From Sideroxydans sp. (lineage in GTDB: Bacteria > Pseudomonadota > Gammaproteobacteria > Burkholderiales > Gallionellaceae): a stretch of DNA of 64,000 nt. The notes under the pieces are model-generated. The model searched no databases, had not been told where the DNA came from, and saw only the letters and a list, made by a program, of their open reading frames with translations. Made by a program: the position numbers and the translations under genes. Of this stretch, positions 20,110 through 31,567 are shown piece by piece. The DNA lies in the NCBI GenBank assembly GCA_016124455.1, contig WGNQ01000008.1, forward strand, positions 179,457-243,456. The letters run 5' to 3'. Every line of letters starts with the position of its first letter. Position 1 is the stretch's first letter.

Positions 20110-21495
20110 ATGCAAAATTACGCTATTCCCGTCGCCGATCCGCAGCTTGACGCGATCAAACTCCCGCCGCACTCGGTCGAGGCCGAGCAATCGGTGCTGG
20201 GCGGCGTGTTGCTGGATGCCGGTGCCTGGGACAAGATCGCCGACCTGATCCGGGAACAGGATTTTTACCGCGCCGAGCACCGCCTGATCTACCGGCATGT
20301 GGCGCGGCTGACCGAGCAGGCCAAGCCGGTCGACGTGATTACCGTGGCGGAGTCGCTGGAGAGCAACGATGAGCTGGACAAGGCCGGCGGGCTGGCTTAT
20401 CTCGGCTCGCTGGCGCAGAACGTGCCGTCGTCGGCAAATATCCGGCGTTATGCGGAAATCGTGCGCGAGCGTGCGGTGATGCGCCGGCTGGCCGAGGTGG
20501 GCAGCGATATCGCGACCAGCGCCTACAGCCCGGGCGGGCGCGATGCCGGGCAGTTGCTGGACGAGGCGGAAAGCCGGATCTTCGAGATTGCCGAAGCCGG
20601 CGAACGGGGACGCCAGGGCTTTACCCATATCCCGCCTCTGCTGACCAAGGTGGTGGAGCGCATAGAAACACTGTATGCGCGCGACAACCCGAATGATGTG
20701 ACCGGCATTGCGACCGGCTTTACCGATCTGGACGGGATGACGTCAGGTCTGCAGGCCGGCGACCTGGTCATCGTGGCGGGCCGCCCCAGTATGGGCAAGA
20801 CCGCTTTTTCCATCAATATTGCAGAACATGTGGCGCTGGAAGGCAATAAGCCGGTGGCGATTTTCAGTATGGAAATGGGCGGCACCCAGCTGGCGATGCG
20901 CATGATCGGCTCGGTGGGGCGGCTGAACCAGCACAGCCTGCGTACCGGGCGTCTGCAGGATGAAGACTGGTCGCGCATGACCCATGCGCTGGGGCGCCTC
21001 AACGATGCACCGATTTACATCGACGAAACCGCAGGCCTGAATTCGCTCGAACTGCGTTCGCGCGCGCGCCGGCTGCACCGCCAGAACGACGGGCTGGGGC
21101 TGATCGTGATCGATTACCTGCAGCTGATGACTTCGCCGTCGGGCAAGGCGAGCGAAAACCGGGCTACCGAAATTTCCGAAATTTCCCGCTCCCTGAAAGC
21201 GCTGGCCAAGGAGTTGCAGGTGCCGGTGGTCGCGCTGTCGCAGCTCAATCGCGGCCTCGAGCAGCGCCCCAACAAGCGCCCGGTGATGTCCGATCTGCGC
21301 GAGTCCGGCGCCATCGAGCAGGATGCCGACCTGATCCTGTTCATCTACCGCGACGAGGTCTATAACAGCGACTCGCCAGACAAGGGCAAGGCCGAAATCA
21401 TTATCGGCAAGCAGCGTAATGGCCCGATCGGCATGGTGCCGCTGGCGTTCCGCGGCGAATACACCCGCTTTGAAAACCTGGCGCGCGAGTATTAG
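20110..21495 (+). CDS. dnaB: Replicative DNA helicase DnaB
   Basis: Hexameric ATP-driven 5'-3' helicase at the replication fork. The 461-residue product has the N-terminal primase-interaction domain (KLPPHSVEAEQSVLGG start), a linker, and a RecA-type motor. Walker A GRPSMGKT is near residue 225 and Walker B LIVIDYLQLM near residue 335; the arginine-finger area is SDLRESGAIEQDADLI. No intein interrupts it. I choose ATG 20110; a TTG three codons upstream is possible, and the ribosome site is weak in either case. It lies downstream of its own terminator-bounded gap, before a tRNA-Val. Confidence 0.97.
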   Translation: MQNYAIPVADPQLDAIKLPPHSVEAEQSVLGGVLLDAGAWDKIADLIREQDFYRAEHRLIYRHVARLTEQAKPVDVITVAESLESNDELDKAGGLAYLGSLAQNVPSSANIRRYAEIVRERAVMRRLAEVGSDIATSAYSPGGRDAGQLLDEAESRIFEIAEAGERGRQGFTHIPPLLTKVVERIETLYARDNPNDVTGIATGFTDLDGMTSGLQAGDLVIVAGRPSMGKTAFSINIAEHVALEGNKPVAIFSMEMGGTQLAMRMIGSVGRLNQHSLRTGRLQDEDWSRMTHALGRLNDAPIYIDETAGLNSLELRSRARRLHRQNDGLGLIVIDYLQLMTSPSGKASENRATEISEISRSLKALAKELQVPVVALSQLNRGLEQRPNKRPVMSDLRESGAIEQDADLILFIYRDEVYNSDSPDKGKAEIIIGKQRNGPIGMVPLAFRGEYTRFENLAREY

Positions 21496-21513
21496 GCAAA
21501 TCGTAATTTTTGT

Positions 21514-21542
21514 TTGAAGCGCGCATGGCTTTCGGATACAAT
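21514..21542 (+). promoter_or_regulatory. Sigma-70 promoter of tRNA-Val
   Basis: TTGAAG (21514-21519) and TACAAT (21537-21542) with a 17-base spacer end 13 bases before the mature tRNA. The following GCGC-rich discriminator fits a stringently controlled stable-RNA promoter. Confidence 0.75.
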
Positions 21543-21555
21543 GCGCGGCCTTAAC

Positions 21556-21632
21556 AGGCGCGTAGCTCAGCTGGTTAGAGCACCACCTTGACATGGTGGG
21601 GGTCGTTGGTTCGAGTCCAATCGCGCCTACCA
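21556..21632 (+). tRNA. tRNA-Val (GAC)
   Basis: A 77-base tRNA. The acceptor AGGCGCG (21556-21562) pairs with CGCGCCT (21622-21628), the discriminator is A, and CCA is encoded. The anticodon arm reads CCACC-TTGACAT-GGTGG, giving GAC. The T loop TTCGAGT and D arm GCTCAGCTGGTTAGAGC are canonical. Confidence 0.97.
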
Positions 21633-21639
21633 ACAATTT

Positions 21640-21667
21640 AAGTGCGGCATCGCCGCACTTTGTTTTT
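21640..21667 (+). terminator. Terminator/attenuator between tRNA-Val and thrS
   Basis: AAGTGCGGC (21640-21648) pairs with GCCGCACTT (21652-21660) around a three-base loop and is followed by TGTTTTT. It ends about 30 bases before the thrS ATG. It therefore terminates the tRNA transcript, and whatever promoter drives thrS must read through it or lie within this gap. Confidence 0.8.
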
Positions 21668-21697
21668 GAACCCAGTATTCAAGTTCTGAAGAGAGCA

Positions 21698-23611
21698 ATG
21701 CCAGTCATCACCTTGCCAGATGGATCGCAGCGCAGCTTTGAGCAGCCGGTGACCGTTGCCGATGTAGCGGCCAGTATCGGTGCCGGCTTGGCGCGCGCCG
21801 CGCTGGCGGGGCGGGGGGACGGGCAGCTGGTCGATACCTCGCACCTGATTGCTGCGGATGCGCAACTGTCCATCATCACCGACAGGGACGCCGACGGCCT
21901 GGAACTGATTCGCCATTCCACCGCCCACCTGCTGGCTTACGCAGTCAAAGAACTGTTTCCGGAAGCCCAGGTAACCATCGGCCCGGTGATCGAGAACGGT
22001 TTCTACTACGATTTTTCCTACGCCCGCCCGTTTACGCCAGAGGATCTGGCTGCCATCGAGAAGCGCATGGCCGAACTTGCCAAGCGCGACCTCCCGGTAA
22101 CGCGCAAAGTGCTGCCGCGCGACGAGGCGGTGGCCTACTTCAAGAGCATAGGCGAGCATTACAAGGCCGAAATCATCGCCTCGATTCCGGCGGACCAGGA
22201 TGTGTCGCTGTATACCGAGGGCGATTTCACCGACCTGTGCCGCGGCCCGCACGTGCCGTCCACCGGCAAGCTCAAGGTGTTCAAGCTGATGAAAGTGGCC
22301 GGTGCCTACTGGCGCGGCGACTCCAGGAACGAGATGCTGCAACGCATTTACGGCACAGCCTGGGCGAAGAAAGAAGACCTCGACGCCTATCTGCACCAGC
22401 TGGAAGAGGCCGAGAAGCGCGACCACCGTCGGCTGGCCAAGCAGCTCGACCTGTTCCACATGCAGGATGAGGCGCCGGGCATGGTGTTCTGGCACCCCAA
22501 CGGCTGGACGCTGTGGCAGGAAATTGAACAATACATGCGTCGCAAGTTCATCGAATACGGCTACCAGGAAGTGCGCACGCCGACCATGATGGATCGCGCG
22601 CTGTGGGAAAAATCCGGGCACTGGGAAAATTACCGCGAGAACATGTTTACCACTGCATCGGAGAACCGCGACTATGCGGTGAAGCCGATGAATTGCCCCG
22701 GCCACGTGCAGATATTCAATCATGGCCTGAACAGCTACCGTGACCTGCCGCTGCGTCTGGCCGAGTTCGGCTCCTGTCACCGCAACGAGCCTTCCGGCGC
22801 GCTGCATGGCCTGATGCGTGTACGCGGTTTTACCCAGGATGATGCGCACATCTTCTGCGCCGAACGCCAGGTCGAGAGCGAAGTGGCCGACTTTATCGTG
22901 ATGTTGCAGAAGGTGTATGCGGATTTCGGGTTCAGCGAGGTGCTGGTAAAGCTGTCCACGCGGCCGGAAAAGCGCGTCGGTACCGACGAAACCTGGGACA
23001 AGGCGGAAGCCGCGCTGGAAGCCGCGCTCAGGCAGAACAGGCTGGAATTCGACATCCAGCCGGGCGAGGGCGCGTTCTATGGTCCCAAGATCGAGTTCAC
23101 CCTGAAGGATACGCTGGGCCGGTTGTGGCAATGCGGCACCATCCAGCTGGATTTCAACCTGCCGGTGCGCCTTGGCGCGGAATATGTGGACGAGGACAAT
23201 ACGCGCAAGCCGCCGGTCATGCTGCATCGCGCCATCGTCGGCTCGATGGAGCGTTTTATCGGCATTCTGATCGAGCATTATGCCGGTGCCTTCCCGTTGT
23301 GGCTGTCGCCGGTGCAGATGGTGGTGATGAATATCTCGCAGGCGCAAGAGGAATATGCGGCCTCGGTGACCGAGGCATTGCGTGCCGCCGGCCTGCGTGT
23401 GCAACTAGATTTGCGCAATGAGAAGATTACCTATAAAATACGAGAACATAGCTTGCAGAAATTGCCCTATCAGCTGATCGTGGGTGACAAGGAGATGGCT
23501 GCAGGCCTTATTGCCGTGCGAACCCGCCAGGGTGAAGACCTTGGGCAGATGTCGGTAGAGGCGCTGCTGGAGCGCTTGCGAACCGAGCTGCATGCGGGAA
23601 GCGCGGTTTAA
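21698..23611 (+). CDS. thrS: Threonyl-tRNA synthetase
   Basis: Charges tRNA-Thr. The 637-residue product has the N-terminal TGS domain ([15 protein letters not shown], residues 1-62). The editing domain shows [12 protein letters not shown] and [10 protein letters not shown], the latter carrying the editing cysteine. The class II catalytic core has zinc-ligand [12 protein letters not shown] and [17 protein letters not shown], and is followed by the anticodon-binding domain. I start at ATG 21698 with GAAGAGAG upstream; the frame runs upstream through the tRNA and is not real there. First gene of thrS-infC-rpmI-rplT. Confidence 0.97.
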   Translation: MPVITLPDGSQRSFEQPVTVADVAASIGAGLARAALAGRGDGQLVDTSHLIAADAQLSIITDRDADGLELIRHSTAHLLAYAVKELFPEAQVTIGPVIENGFYYDFSYARPFTPEDLAAIEKRMAELAKRDLPVTRKVLPRDEAVAYFKSIGEHYKAEIIASIPADQDVSLYTEGDFTDLCRGPHVPSTGKLKVFKLMKVAGAYWRGDSRNEMLQRIYGTAWAKKEDLDAYLHQLEEAEKRDHRRLAKQLDLFHMQDEAPGMVFWHPNGWTLWQEIEQYMRRKFIEYGYQEVRTPTMMDRALWEKSGHWENYRENMFTTASENRDYAVKPMNCPGHVQIFNHGLNSYRDLPLRLAEFGSCHRNEPSGALHGLMRVRGFTQDDAHIFCAERQVESEVADFIVMLQKVYADFGFSEVLVKLSTRPEKRVGTDETWDKAEAALEAALRQNRLEFDIQPGEGAFYGPKIEFTLKDTLGRLWQCGTIQLDFNLPVRLGAEYVDEDNTRKPPVMLHRAIVGSMERFIGILIEHYAGAFPLWLSPVQMVVMNISQAQEEYAASVTEALRAAGLRVQLDLRNEKITYKIREHSLQKLPYQLIVGDKEMAAGLIAVRTRQGEDLGQMSVEALLERLRTELHAGSAV

Positions 23612-23632
23612 TTTTTTAATGGAGAAATTGCA

Positions 23633-24151
23633 ATAGCACAGGATAAGTCGCAACGCATCAATGAGCAGATAACCGCACCACAGGTGCGTCTGATTGGTGC
23701 AGAGGGGGAGCAGCTCGGTATCGTAGCGGTCGCGGAAGCGCTGCGCCTGTCCGAGGAAGCTGATTTGGATCTGGTGGAAATTGCCCCGATGGCTGAGCCG
23801 CCGGTGTGTCGCATCATGGATATCGGCAAGTTCAAGTATGCCGAGAGCAAGAAGCAACACGAGGCCAAACTCAAGCAGAAACAGGTACAGGTCAAGGAAA
23901 TCAAGTTTCGTCCGGGTACCGACGAAGGCGATTACAACATCAAGTTGCGCAACCTGATCAAATTCCTGGGCGATGGCGACAAAACCAAGATTACCTTGCG
24001 TTTCCGTGGACGTGAGATGGCGCACCAGGAAATCGGCATGCGCCTGATTGAGCGGGTCAAGGCGGATCTGGAGGAATACGGTATCGTCGAGCAGTTCCCG
24101 AAAATGGAAGGCCGCCAGATGGTGATGGTGCTGGGGCCGAAGAAGAAATAG
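23633..24151 (+). CDS. infC: Translation initiation factor IF-3, apparent ATA start
   Basis: Binds the 30S subunit and enforces start-codon selection. The N-terminal domain (KSQRINEQI then [14 protein letters not shown]), the lysine-rich linker ([29 protein letters not shown]) and the C-domain ending [10 protein letters not shown] are all present. No ATG, GTG or TTG exists in frame near the conserved N-terminus. The next GTG (23684) would remove 17 residues, including the conserved RINEQI. ATA at 23633 sits seven bases after GGAGA (23621-23625) and gives [13 protein letters not shown], 172 residues. infC is well known for non-canonical starts that allow IF-3 to repress itself. Confidence 0.9.
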   Translation: MAQDKSQRINEQITAPQVRLIGAEGEQLGIVAVAEALRLSEEADLDLVEIAPMAEPPVCRIMDIGKFKYAESKKQHEAKLKQKQVQVKEIKFRPGTDEGDYNIKLRNLIKFLGDGDKTKITLRFRGREMAHQEIGMRLIERVKADLEEYGIVEQFPKMEGRQMVMVLGPKKK

Positions 24152-24284
24152 TTTTACTGCCGCGTCGGTGCAGGGGCTGGCCGACACGGGTGATGCAGCA
24201 ACAGCCCCGGATAAGTGGTTTCGGGTTTACAAGCGTTCCTGCCAGGAAACACCTGACGCCATCAAATTAAATGAAGGAGCAGTC

Positions 24285-24482
24285 ATGCCGAAGATGAAAA
24301 CCAAAAGCGGTGCGAAGAAACGCTTTATCGTTCGCGCCGGTGGCAGCGTCAAGCGCGCACAAGCGTTCAAGCGCCACATCCTGACCAAGAAGACTACCAA
24401 GAGCAAGCGCCAGCTGCGTGGTACAACCGAGGTTCACGCAACCAACGCGGCGTCTGTACGCGCCATGATGCCCTACGCTTAA
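24285..24482 (+). CDS. rpmI: 50S ribosomal protein L35
   Basis: Small basic large-subunit protein of 65 residues beginning [14 protein letters not shown] and carrying [17 protein letters not shown] 24285 is preceded by AAGGAG. The 133 bases between infC and rpmI stay open in frame and hold no recognised element. In relatives this leader can be a target for ribosomal-protein autoregulation, but I see no specific structure. Confidence 0.97.
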   Translation: MPKMKTKSGAKKRFIVRAGGSVKRAQAFKRHILTKKTTKSKRQLRGTTEVHATNAASVRAMMPYA

Positions 24483-24492
24483 GGAGTAGACC

Positions 24493-24852
24493 ATGCCAAG
24501 AGTAAAACGTGGTGTAACGGCGCGCGCGCGCCATAAAAAGATTATCGACCAGGCCAAGGGTTACCGCGGCCGTCGCAAGAACGTTTACCGCATCGCCAAA
24601 GAAGCGGTAATGAAGGCCGGGCAATATGCCTACCGTGACCGTCGTCAGCGCAAGCGCCAGTTCCGCACCCTGTGGATTGCGCGTATCAATGCTGCTGCAC
24701 GCGAGCAGGGCCTGAGCTACAGCGTTTTCATGAACGGTCTGAAAAAGGCTGCGATTGATATCGACCGCAAGGTGCTGGCCGACATCGCCGTATTCGACAA
24801 GCCTGCATTCATGCAGATTGTCGGACAGGCCAAAGCCAGCCTCGGCGTGTAA
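24493..24852 (+). CDS. rplT: 50S ribosomal protein L20
   Basis: Early-assembly 23S rRNA-binding protein, 119 residues. It opens [17 protein letters not shown] and contains [16 protein letters not shown] and [21 protein letters not shown]. It starts 10 bases after rpmI with AAGGAG. Confidence 0.98.
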   Translation: MPRVKRGVTARARHKKIIDQAKGYRGRRKNVYRIAKEAVMKAGQYAYRDRRQRKRQFRTLWIARINAAAREQGLSYSVFMNGLKKAAIDIDRKVLADIAVFDKPAFMQIVGQAKASLGV

Positions 24853-24868
24853 GCGCAAGCTGAACTGA

Positions 24869-25924
<1,056 letters not shown>

Positions 25925-25992
25925 TGGATGGCCTGATCGAAGATCATTAACTGAATGACCTGTAATTACTGAAATAATTCGCCTGAACTGAC

Positions 25993-28365
25993 ATGAAATT
26001 TTCCGAATCCTGGTTGCGTACCCTGGTCGATACCTCACTTTCCAGCGAAGAACTTTCCCACTTGTTGACCATGGCAGGTCTGGAAGTGGAAGACATGACG
26101 CCGGTTGCACCGCCGTTCGAAAAAATCGTGGTGGCCCAGGTGCTGACCAAGGACAAGCATCCCGATGCGGATCGGCTCAACCTGCTGACGGTGGATATCG
26201 GCCAAGGCGAGCCGCTGTCCATTGTGTGCGGCGCCCAGAACGTCGCGGTCGGGATGAAGGCGCCATGCGCACTGGTCGGTGCGAAACTGCCCGGTGCCGA
26301 TGGTGCCAAGCCGTTCGAGATCAAGCAGGCCAAGGTGCGCGGCATCGCCTCTTTCGGCATGATGTGTTCGGACAAGGAACTGGGGCTGGCTGCGGAAAGC
26401 GATGGCCTGCTCGAGCTGCCCGCCGATGCGCCGGTCGGACAGAACATCCGTGATTACCTGAATCTGGATGACCACCTGCTCACGCTCAAATTGACACCCA
26501 ACCGCTGCGATTGCCTGTCGCTCAACGGTATTGCGCGTGAAGTGTCCGCGCTGACCGGCACCGCGATGAAACCGGTAGCCGCACCTGCGTTTGCGCTAGA
26601 AGGCGACCGCAGCCTGGCCGTCACGGTGAGCGAAGCTGCGGCCTGCCCGCGCTATGCCGGGCGCGTGGTCGCCGGCGTCAACGCACAGGCAGTTACGCCT
26701 GCCTGGATGGTGCAGCGGCTGGAGCGCAGCGGCCTGCGCAGTATCAGCGCACTGGTCGACGTGACCAACTACGTGCTGCTGGAGCTGGGGCAGCCGTTGC
26801 ATGCCTTCGACCTGGGCAAGCTGAACGGCAGCCTTGACGTGCGCTTCGCGCGCGCGGGTGAACAAATCAGGCTGCTCAACGAGCAGACGGTGGAGCTGCA
26901 ACCAGACATGCTGGTGGTTGCCGATGCGCAAGCGCCGGTGGCGCTGGCCGGGGTGATGGGCGGTGCGGATAGCGCGGTGGATGATGCGACCACGAATATC
27001 TTTCTGGAGAGCGCGTTTTTTGCTCCCCGTGTCATTGTCGGCAAATCGCGCCGCCTGGGATTCGGTTCCGATTCATCCTATCGTTTCGAGCGCGGCGTGG
27101 ATTTTGCCGCCACCCGAGTGGCACTGGATCGCGCGACCCAGCTGATTCTCGACATTTGCGGCGGCCGGGCCGGCGTGGTGACGGAAGCGCTTGGCGAACT
27201 GCCCGCGCGTCACCCGGTGACGCTGCGTGTACAGCGCGTGCAGCGTGTGCTCGGGGTGGCCATCGATGCGGACGAGATCGCGCAGATGCTGTCGCGTCTG
27301 GGCATGGTTGCGGAACGCAACGGCGAAGAATTCAGCGTGACCCCGCCCAGCTACCGCTTCGATATTGCGATCGAGGAAGACCTGATTGAGGAGGTCGCCC
27401 GTGCTCATGGCTACGAGCGGATTCCGGCCGCGACACCGCAGGCGACGATGAGCATGCTGGCGCGGACCGAGGTACAGCGTCCACTGGCAGCTTTGCGCGA
27501 GGCGCTGGTGCTGCGCGACTATCAGGAAACCATCAACTACGCTTTTGTGGAAGCCGGCTGGGAGCGTGATCTGTGCGGTAACGAGCGGGCCGTGGTCTTG
27601 CAGAACCCGATTGCCAGCCAGATGAGCGTGATGCGCAGCAGCCTGCTGGGCGGTTTGCTCGCCGCGTTGCGCACCAACCTCGCCCGCAAGCAGCCGCGCG
27701 TGCGCCTGTTCGAGGCAGGCGGCTGTTTTGCTGCAGCGGGAGAGGGCTATGTGCAGCACGAGCGCGTAGCTGGTGTGTGCTATGGCCTGGCGCTGCCCGA
27801 GCAATGGGGGGCTGCCGCGCGCAACGTGGATTTCTATGACGTGAAGGGCGATGTCGAAGCGCTGTTCGCGCCGCACGTCGCAGAATTCGTGGCCGAGGTG
27901 CATCCAGCCTCGCATCCCGGCCGTTCGGCGCGTATCTTGCTGGATGGGCAAGCCGTCGGCTGGATCGGCGAATTGCACCCGCAGTGGCAGCAGCAGTACG
28001 ATCTGCCGCAGGCCGTGGTGTGGTTCGAAGTCGAGCAGGCTGCACTGCAGCAAAGTGCGGTGCCGAAGGCGGCGGGCGTTTCGCGCTTCCCGCCGGTGCG
28101 TCGCGACCTGGCCGTGGTCGTGGCTGAAAATGTCACGGTGCAGTCCTTGCTGGACTCGATGCGCAACGCCAGAGCGACGAGTGTGGTCGAGGTTGCGCTG
28201 TTTGACGTATATCGCGGCAATGGCGTGGAGCAGGGCAAAAAAAGCCTTGCTTTCCGCGTGTTATTGCAAGATACTGAAAAAACATTGAATGAAATGGAAA
28301 TCGACCAGAGCATGGCGTCTCTGGTTGCTGTACTGCAGGAGCAGGGTGCGCAGTTGCGTGTTTAA
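25993..28365 (+). CDS. pheT: Phenylalanyl-tRNA synthetase beta subunit
   Basis: The 790-residue beta subunit. In order: an N-terminal domain, an EMAP-type tRNA-binding OB fold (about 40-150, with [15 protein letters not shown] and [15 protein letters not shown]), and the B3/B4 editing domain (about 210-380). These are followed by B5 (about 400-470), a catalytic-like core and the C-terminal anticodon-binding FDX-ACB domain (from about 695, [12 protein letters not shown]). The length is normal. Overlaps nothing; ihfA begins 10 bases after. Confidence 0.97.
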   Translation: MKFSESWLRTLVDTSLSSEELSHLLTMAGLEVEDMTPVAPPFEKIVVAQVLTKDKHPDADRLNLLTVDIGQGEPLSIVCGAQNVAVGMKAPCALVGAKLPGADGAKPFEIKQAKVRGIASFGMMCSDKELGLAAESDGLLELPADAPVGQNIRDYLNLDDHLLTLKLTPNRCDCLSLNGIAREVSALTGTAMKPVAAPAFALEGDRSLAVTVSEAAACPRYAGRVVAGVNAQAVTPAWMVQRLERSGLRSISALVDVTNYVLLELGQPLHAFDLGKLNGSLDVRFARAGEQIRLLNEQTVELQPDMLVVADAQAPVALAGVMGGADSAVDDATTNIFLESAFFAPRVIVGKSRRLGFGSDSSYRFERGVDFAATRVALDRATQLILDICGGRAGVVTEALGELPARHPVTLRVQRVQRVLGVAIDADEIAQMLSRLGMVAERNGEEFSVTPPSYRFDIAIEEDLIEEVARAHGYERIPAATPQATMSMLARTEVQRPLAALREALVLRDYQETINYAFVEAGWERDLCGNERAVVLQNPIASQMSVMRSSLLGGLLAALRTNLARKQPRVRLFEAGGCFAAAGEGYVQHERVAGVCYGLALPEQWGAAARNVDFYDVKGDVEALFAPHVAEFVAEVHPASHPGRSARILLDGQAVGWIGELHPQWQQQYDLPQAVVWFEVEQAALQQSAVPKAAGVSRFPPVRRDLAVVVAENVTVQSLLDSMRNARATSVVEVALFDVYRGNGVEQGKKSLAFRVLLQDTEKTLNEMEIDQSMASLVAVLQEQGAQLRV

Positions 28366-28375
28366 AGGGGGAAGT

Positions 28376-28681
28376 ATGACTCTGACTAAGGCCGAGTTAG
28401 CAGATTTGCTGTTTGAAAGAGTAGGGCTGAACAAGCGTGAAGCCAAGGATATGGCGGAATCTTTTTTTGAAGAAATCCGGTTGCAGCTGGAAAAGGGCGA
28501 AAGTGTGAAATTGTCGGGTTTCGGCAATTTCCAGTTGCGCGACAAGCCGCAACGTCCCGGGCGCAATCCCAAGACTGGCGAGGAAATCCCGATCACTGCA
28601 CGCCGCGTGGTGACTTTCCATCCCAGCCAGAAACTCAAGAGCATGGTAGAAAAGACATACCATGGAAAACCACAAGGCTGA
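28376..28681 (+). CDS. ihfA: Integration host factor alpha subunit
   Basis: DNA-bending nucleoid protein that dimerises with IhfB. The 101-residue product starts [14 protein letters not shown] and has [22 protein letters not shown], the DNA-intercalating beta-arm with its proline. I start at ATG 28376 preceded by GGGGGAAG; the upstream frame lies inside pheT. The last 20 bases overlap the next gene. Location after pheT is standard. Confidence 0.96.
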   Translation: MTLTKAELADLLFERVGLNKREAKDMAESFFEEIRLQLEKGESVKLSGFGNFQLRDKPQRPGRNPKTGEEIPITARRVVTFHPSQKLKSMVEKTYHGKPQG

Positions 28682-29042
28682 TTCCGAATTACCGCCGATC
28701 CCGGCCAAGCGTTACTTCACCATCGGCGAGGTAAGCGAGCTGTGCGGTGTCAAGCCGCACGTGCTGCGCTACTGGGAACAGGAATTCACCCAGCTCAAAC
28801 CGGTGAAGCGGCGCGGCAACCGGCGCTATTACCAGCATCATGAAGTGCTGCTGATTCGCCGTATCCGCGAATTGCTGTACGAGGAAGGCTTTACCATCAG
28901 CGGTGCACGCAGCCGCCTGGATAACCTGGCCGCCGCGCACCAGGCAGAAACGGAACAGCCTGCGACGTCCTCATTCAATAATTTCAATCCGCTCGAGATG
29001 CGCCGCGAGCTCCGCGAAATCATCGCATTGCTGGAAGCATAG
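28662..29042 (+). CDS. MerR-family transcriptional regulator
   Basis: Small DNA-binding regulator of 126 residues. The winged helix-turn-helix (about 18-85) reads [25 protein letters not shown], then [13 protein letters not shown]. The C-terminal part is a short dimerisation helix with no metal-binding cysteines, so it is not a classic metal sensor. It overlaps the end of ihfA by 20 bases and is therefore probably co-translated. This pheT-ihfA-merR order is common in betaproteobacteria; its target is unknown. Confidence 0.9.
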   Translation: MENHKADSELPPIPAKRYFTIGEVSELCGVKPHVLRYWEQEFTQLKPVKRRGNRRYYQHHEVLLIRRIRELLYEEGFTISGARSRLDNLAAAHQAETEQPATSSFNNFNPLEMRRELREIIALLEA

Positions 29043-29102
29043 CCATCGCTGAAAACCCGGATGACGCGGCGCAAAAGCGCTTCATCCAATCGTCCGCTCT
29101 GC

Positions 29103-29108
29103 TATAAT
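29103..29108 (+). promoter_or_regulatory. -10 box of the tRNA-Pro promoter
   Basis: TATAAT at 29103-29108, ten bases before the tRNA, with a GCGCGCC discriminator. The -35 region 17 bases upstream (around CTTCAT) is poor, so only the -10 is claimed. Confidence 0.55.
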
Positions 29109-29117
29109 GCGCGCCTT

Positions 29118-29194
<77 letters not shown>

Positions 29195-29201
29195 GTCAAT
29201 C

Positions 29202-29227
29202 AAGCCAGTCATCACGACTGGCTTTTC
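29202..29227 (+). terminator. Rho-independent terminator after tRNA-Pro
   Basis: AAGCCAGTC (29202-29210) pairs with GACTGGCTT (29216-29224) around ATCAC, followed by TT. It begins eight bases after the tRNA CCA and also separates it from the convergent lipoprotein gene. Confidence 0.85.
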
Positions 29228-29232
29228 TGTTT

Positions 29233-29901
29233 TCAGGGACTAGCATGACGGGTGGCCGAGGCGCGCATGCAGAATTCCGCAAGCTGGTCCAGCATGCGCT
29301 GCAGCGCGCGATTCGCCGCCACAACGCCGCCGTAGGCGTTTTCGCCGGGAGCCGCTTCGGTTTCGTCAAACTGTTTTACGGCCAGTACCTGCTGGCTGCG
29401 CACATCGACTAGCTGCGCCCGCAGCGTAATTTCCACCTGGCTCGGGTGCGTTGCGAAATCCTGCTGCAGGCGTATCAACTCGGTATCAAGCCTGATGTCT
29501 GCGGGTACCGGTCCCGGCGTCCGCACTACGGCGCGAAACCCGCCGCTCTGCTCAAGCGCCTGGGTCAGCAACGGTGCCAGCATGTGCGCCGGGGTGTCCA
29601 CCCAGCGGTTGACTGCGTAGTAATTCAGCTCATGGGGCTGCTGCACATAAGCCATCTGGGGCGTGTCGAACCCGGGCCGCGTGTGCGGCATGCTGACCGC
29701 CAGCACCAGGTCGTGCGGGGGCGCTGCAATACGGTGGGATGGCCGTGCATCGAGCACATAGGTACTGGTGTTTTCTACCTGCGGTGCCTGCAGCATTGAG
29801 CAGCCGGCCAGCAGCATGATTGCGGTCAGCATGAGCCATGTCCGGTTGGGTGCGGCATGATGTTTGAAGTGGGCTGGTGTCCTGCTGTTCATGTCGATCA
29901 T
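29233..29901 (-). CDS. ABC-type transport auxiliary lipoprotein (PqiC-like)
   Basis: Predicted outer-membrane-directed lipoprotein of the MCE transporter encoded just upstream. The 222-residue product has a signal peptide ending in the lipobox LLAGC at about residue 33. The following domain (STYVLDARP..., [15 protein letters not shown]) resembles PF03886/PqiC. Last gene of the minus-strand mla-like operon. The ATG overlaps the stop of the preceding MCE gene (ATGA), so coupling is likely. A second ATG three codons in is also possible. Family assignment is by pattern memory, without a search. Confidence 0.82.
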   Translation of the reverse strand: MIDMNSRTPAHFKHHAAPNRTWLMLTAIMLLAGCSMLQAPQVENTSTYVLDARPSHRIAAPPHDLVLAVSMPHTRPGFDTPQMAYVQQPHELNYYAVNRWVDTPAHMLAPLLTQALEQSGGFRAVVRTPGPVPADIRLDTELIRLQQDFATHPSQVEITLRAQLVDVRSQQVLAVKQFDETEAAPGENAYGGVVAANRALQRMLDQLAEFCMRASATRHASP

Positions 29902-30779
29902 TCTCCCGGTCCCCGCTTGGCGGCAGGCTTGCCATACAGCAACATGCTCGGATTTTGTTCGAGTTGGCCGCTGATGCGCTGCAGCGAGCCGCTCAGGTCA
30001 CGCAACTGGATAACCAGCTGCTGGATTTCCGGCAGGGTTTCGCTGGCGCCTGCGCCGGCATGGCCAAGCTGTTCGGCCATGTGGTTGAAGGCATCTGCGC
30101 TGCGTTGTATGCGCGGGGCAAGCTGCGTGAGTTCGTCCGTCAGGCGTGCGGTATTTTTCATGGTGTGCGCTGCATCGGCGATGCTCGAGTCGATGAGTCT
30201 GGAGCGTGCTGCCAGCGTGCCGGACAGCTTCTCCAGGTCGGCCAGCGTATTCTTGACCGCGCGGCGGTTGTCCGCATCCAGCAGTGCATTGACGTTTTCG
30301 CTGGTCTTGTTGAGATTGGTGAGCAGCGAGGTGACTGCAGAGTCGAGCCGCGTCATCAGCGAAGGGCCGGCCTTGATCACCGGATAGTCAGCACCCGGCT
30401 GCTTTGTCAGTGCCGGCGCATCGCGGCTGCCGCCGGTCAGTTCGACGAAGGCGAGGCCGGTCAGGCCCTGGGTTTGCAGCACCGCTACGGTATCCACCTT
30501 GACCGGCGTACCGCGCTCGATGGCCAGCGTCAGCTGTACCTGTTCGACATTGTCCGGCGCCAGCGTGATCTTGCGCACGCGGCCGACCTCGACACCGCGG
30601 TAGCGTACCGGCGCATTGAGGTTGAGCCCGGCCACCGAGTCCTGCATGTAGGTCTGGTACGTGTCATACGCAGTACGGTAGGATTTGCCGCTGCTCAGCC
30701 ACAGCACGCCGCCGATCAGCGCCGCGCTCAGTACCAGTACGAATGCGCCGACCAGCGCGAAATTTACTTTTTCTTCCAT
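29898..30779 (-). CDS. MCE/MlaD-family lipid-binding protein
   Basis: Periplasmic substrate-binding ring protein anchored by one N-terminal helix (about residues 7-28). The MCE domain (about 38-118) shows VAGLNLNAPVRYRGVEVGRV and LTGLAFVELTGG. The remaining 170 residues are helical and coiled-coil-like, longer than classic MlaD and closer to the tunnel-forming MCE proteins. Length 293. It overlaps the ATPase gene by 16 bases and the lipoprotein gene by 4. Likely substrate is phospholipid, inferred from family. Confidence 0.88.
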   Translation of the reverse strand: MEEKVNFALVGAFVLVLSAALIGGVLWLSSGKSYRTAYDTYQTYMQDSVAGLNLNAPVRYRGVEVGRVRKITLAPDNVEQVQLTLAIERGTPVKVDTVAVLQTQGLTGLAFVELTGGSRDAPALTKQPGADYPVIKAGPSLMTRLDSAVTSLLTNLNKTSENVNALLDADNRRAVKNTLADLEKLSGTLAARSRLIDSSIADAAHTMKNTARLTDELTQLAPRIQRSADAFNHMAEQLGHAGAGASETLPEIQQLVIQLRDLSGSLQRISGQLEQNPSMLLYGKPAAKRGPGE

Positions 30780-31567
30780 GCCTGTTCGCGCGCGGCCCGG
30801 CCGCGCGGCCCGTAAAAATATTCACGTATCACCGGATGCTCCGCTTCTGACAGTTCCATCATCGTGCCCACCCCCAGGATGTGTCCGCCGTCCAGTACCG
30901 CCACACGGTCCGCCGCCCGCCACAACAGGTCGAGATCGTGCGTGACCATCATGATGGTCAATCCGAGCGCATCGCGCAAATTTCCGACGAGTTCGTCGAT
31001 GCCGCTGGCACTCAGCGGATCGAGCCCGGCGGTCGGTTCGTCGAGGAACAGCAGCTCGGGATCGAGTGCGATGGCGCGGGCCAGAGCCGCGCGCTTGCGC
31101 ATCCCGCCGCTGAGTTCGCTCGGATATTTGGCACCGGCGTCGGCAGGCAATCCGGTAAGCGCGATTTTCAGGGCTACCACCTCGTCGATCAATTGCTGGC
31201 TGAGCTGCGTATGTTCGCGCAGCACCATGGCGACATTCTCCGCTACTGTCAGCGAACTGAACAGTGCGCCGCGCTCGAACATCACGCCCCAGCGCCGGCG
31301 CAGCGGCAGCGCTTCTTCGTCGCTCAGGCCGATGGTTTCCTGCCCGAACACGCGGATCGAGCCCGACTCCGGCCGCAGCAGCATGATGATCGCACGCAGC
31401 AGGGTCGACTTGCCGCAGCCGCTGCCACCCACCAGCGCGAACACTTCGCCCGGCCGTACCGCGAGGCTCACGCCCTGGTGTACTGCAGCGGTGCCGTAGC
31501 GTGTGTACAGGTCGCGGATGTCGATGACGGCATCGGTTGACGGCAGAGGTTCCATGGTGGCACTCAT
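30764..31567 (-). CDS. ABC transporter ATP-binding protein, MlaF-like
   Basis: Cytosolic ATPase driving the MCE lipid transporter. The 267-residue product has Walker A GGSGCGKST, ABC signature LSGGMRKRAALARAIA, Walker B ELLFLDEPTAGLDP and switch His in MMVTHDLD. I start at ATG 31567 (MSATMEPLP), which overlaps the permease stop (ATGA). The same frame stays open much further upstream inside the permease gene, but that part is not coding. The C-terminus HPVIREYFYGPRG is typical of MlaF. Confidence 0.92.
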   Translation of the reverse strand: MSATMEPLPSTDAVIDIRDLYTRYGTAAVHQGVSLAVRPGEVFALVGGSGCGKSTLLRAIIMLLRPESGSIRVFGQETIGLSDEEALPLRRRWGVMFERGALFSSLTVAENVAMVLREHTQLSQQLIDEVVALKIALTGLPADAGAKYPSELSGGMRKRAALARAIALDPELLFLDEPTAGLDPLSASGIDELVGNLRDALGLTIMMVTHDLDLLWRAADRVAVLDGGHILGVGTMMELSEAEHPVIREYFYGPRGRAAREQAWKKK

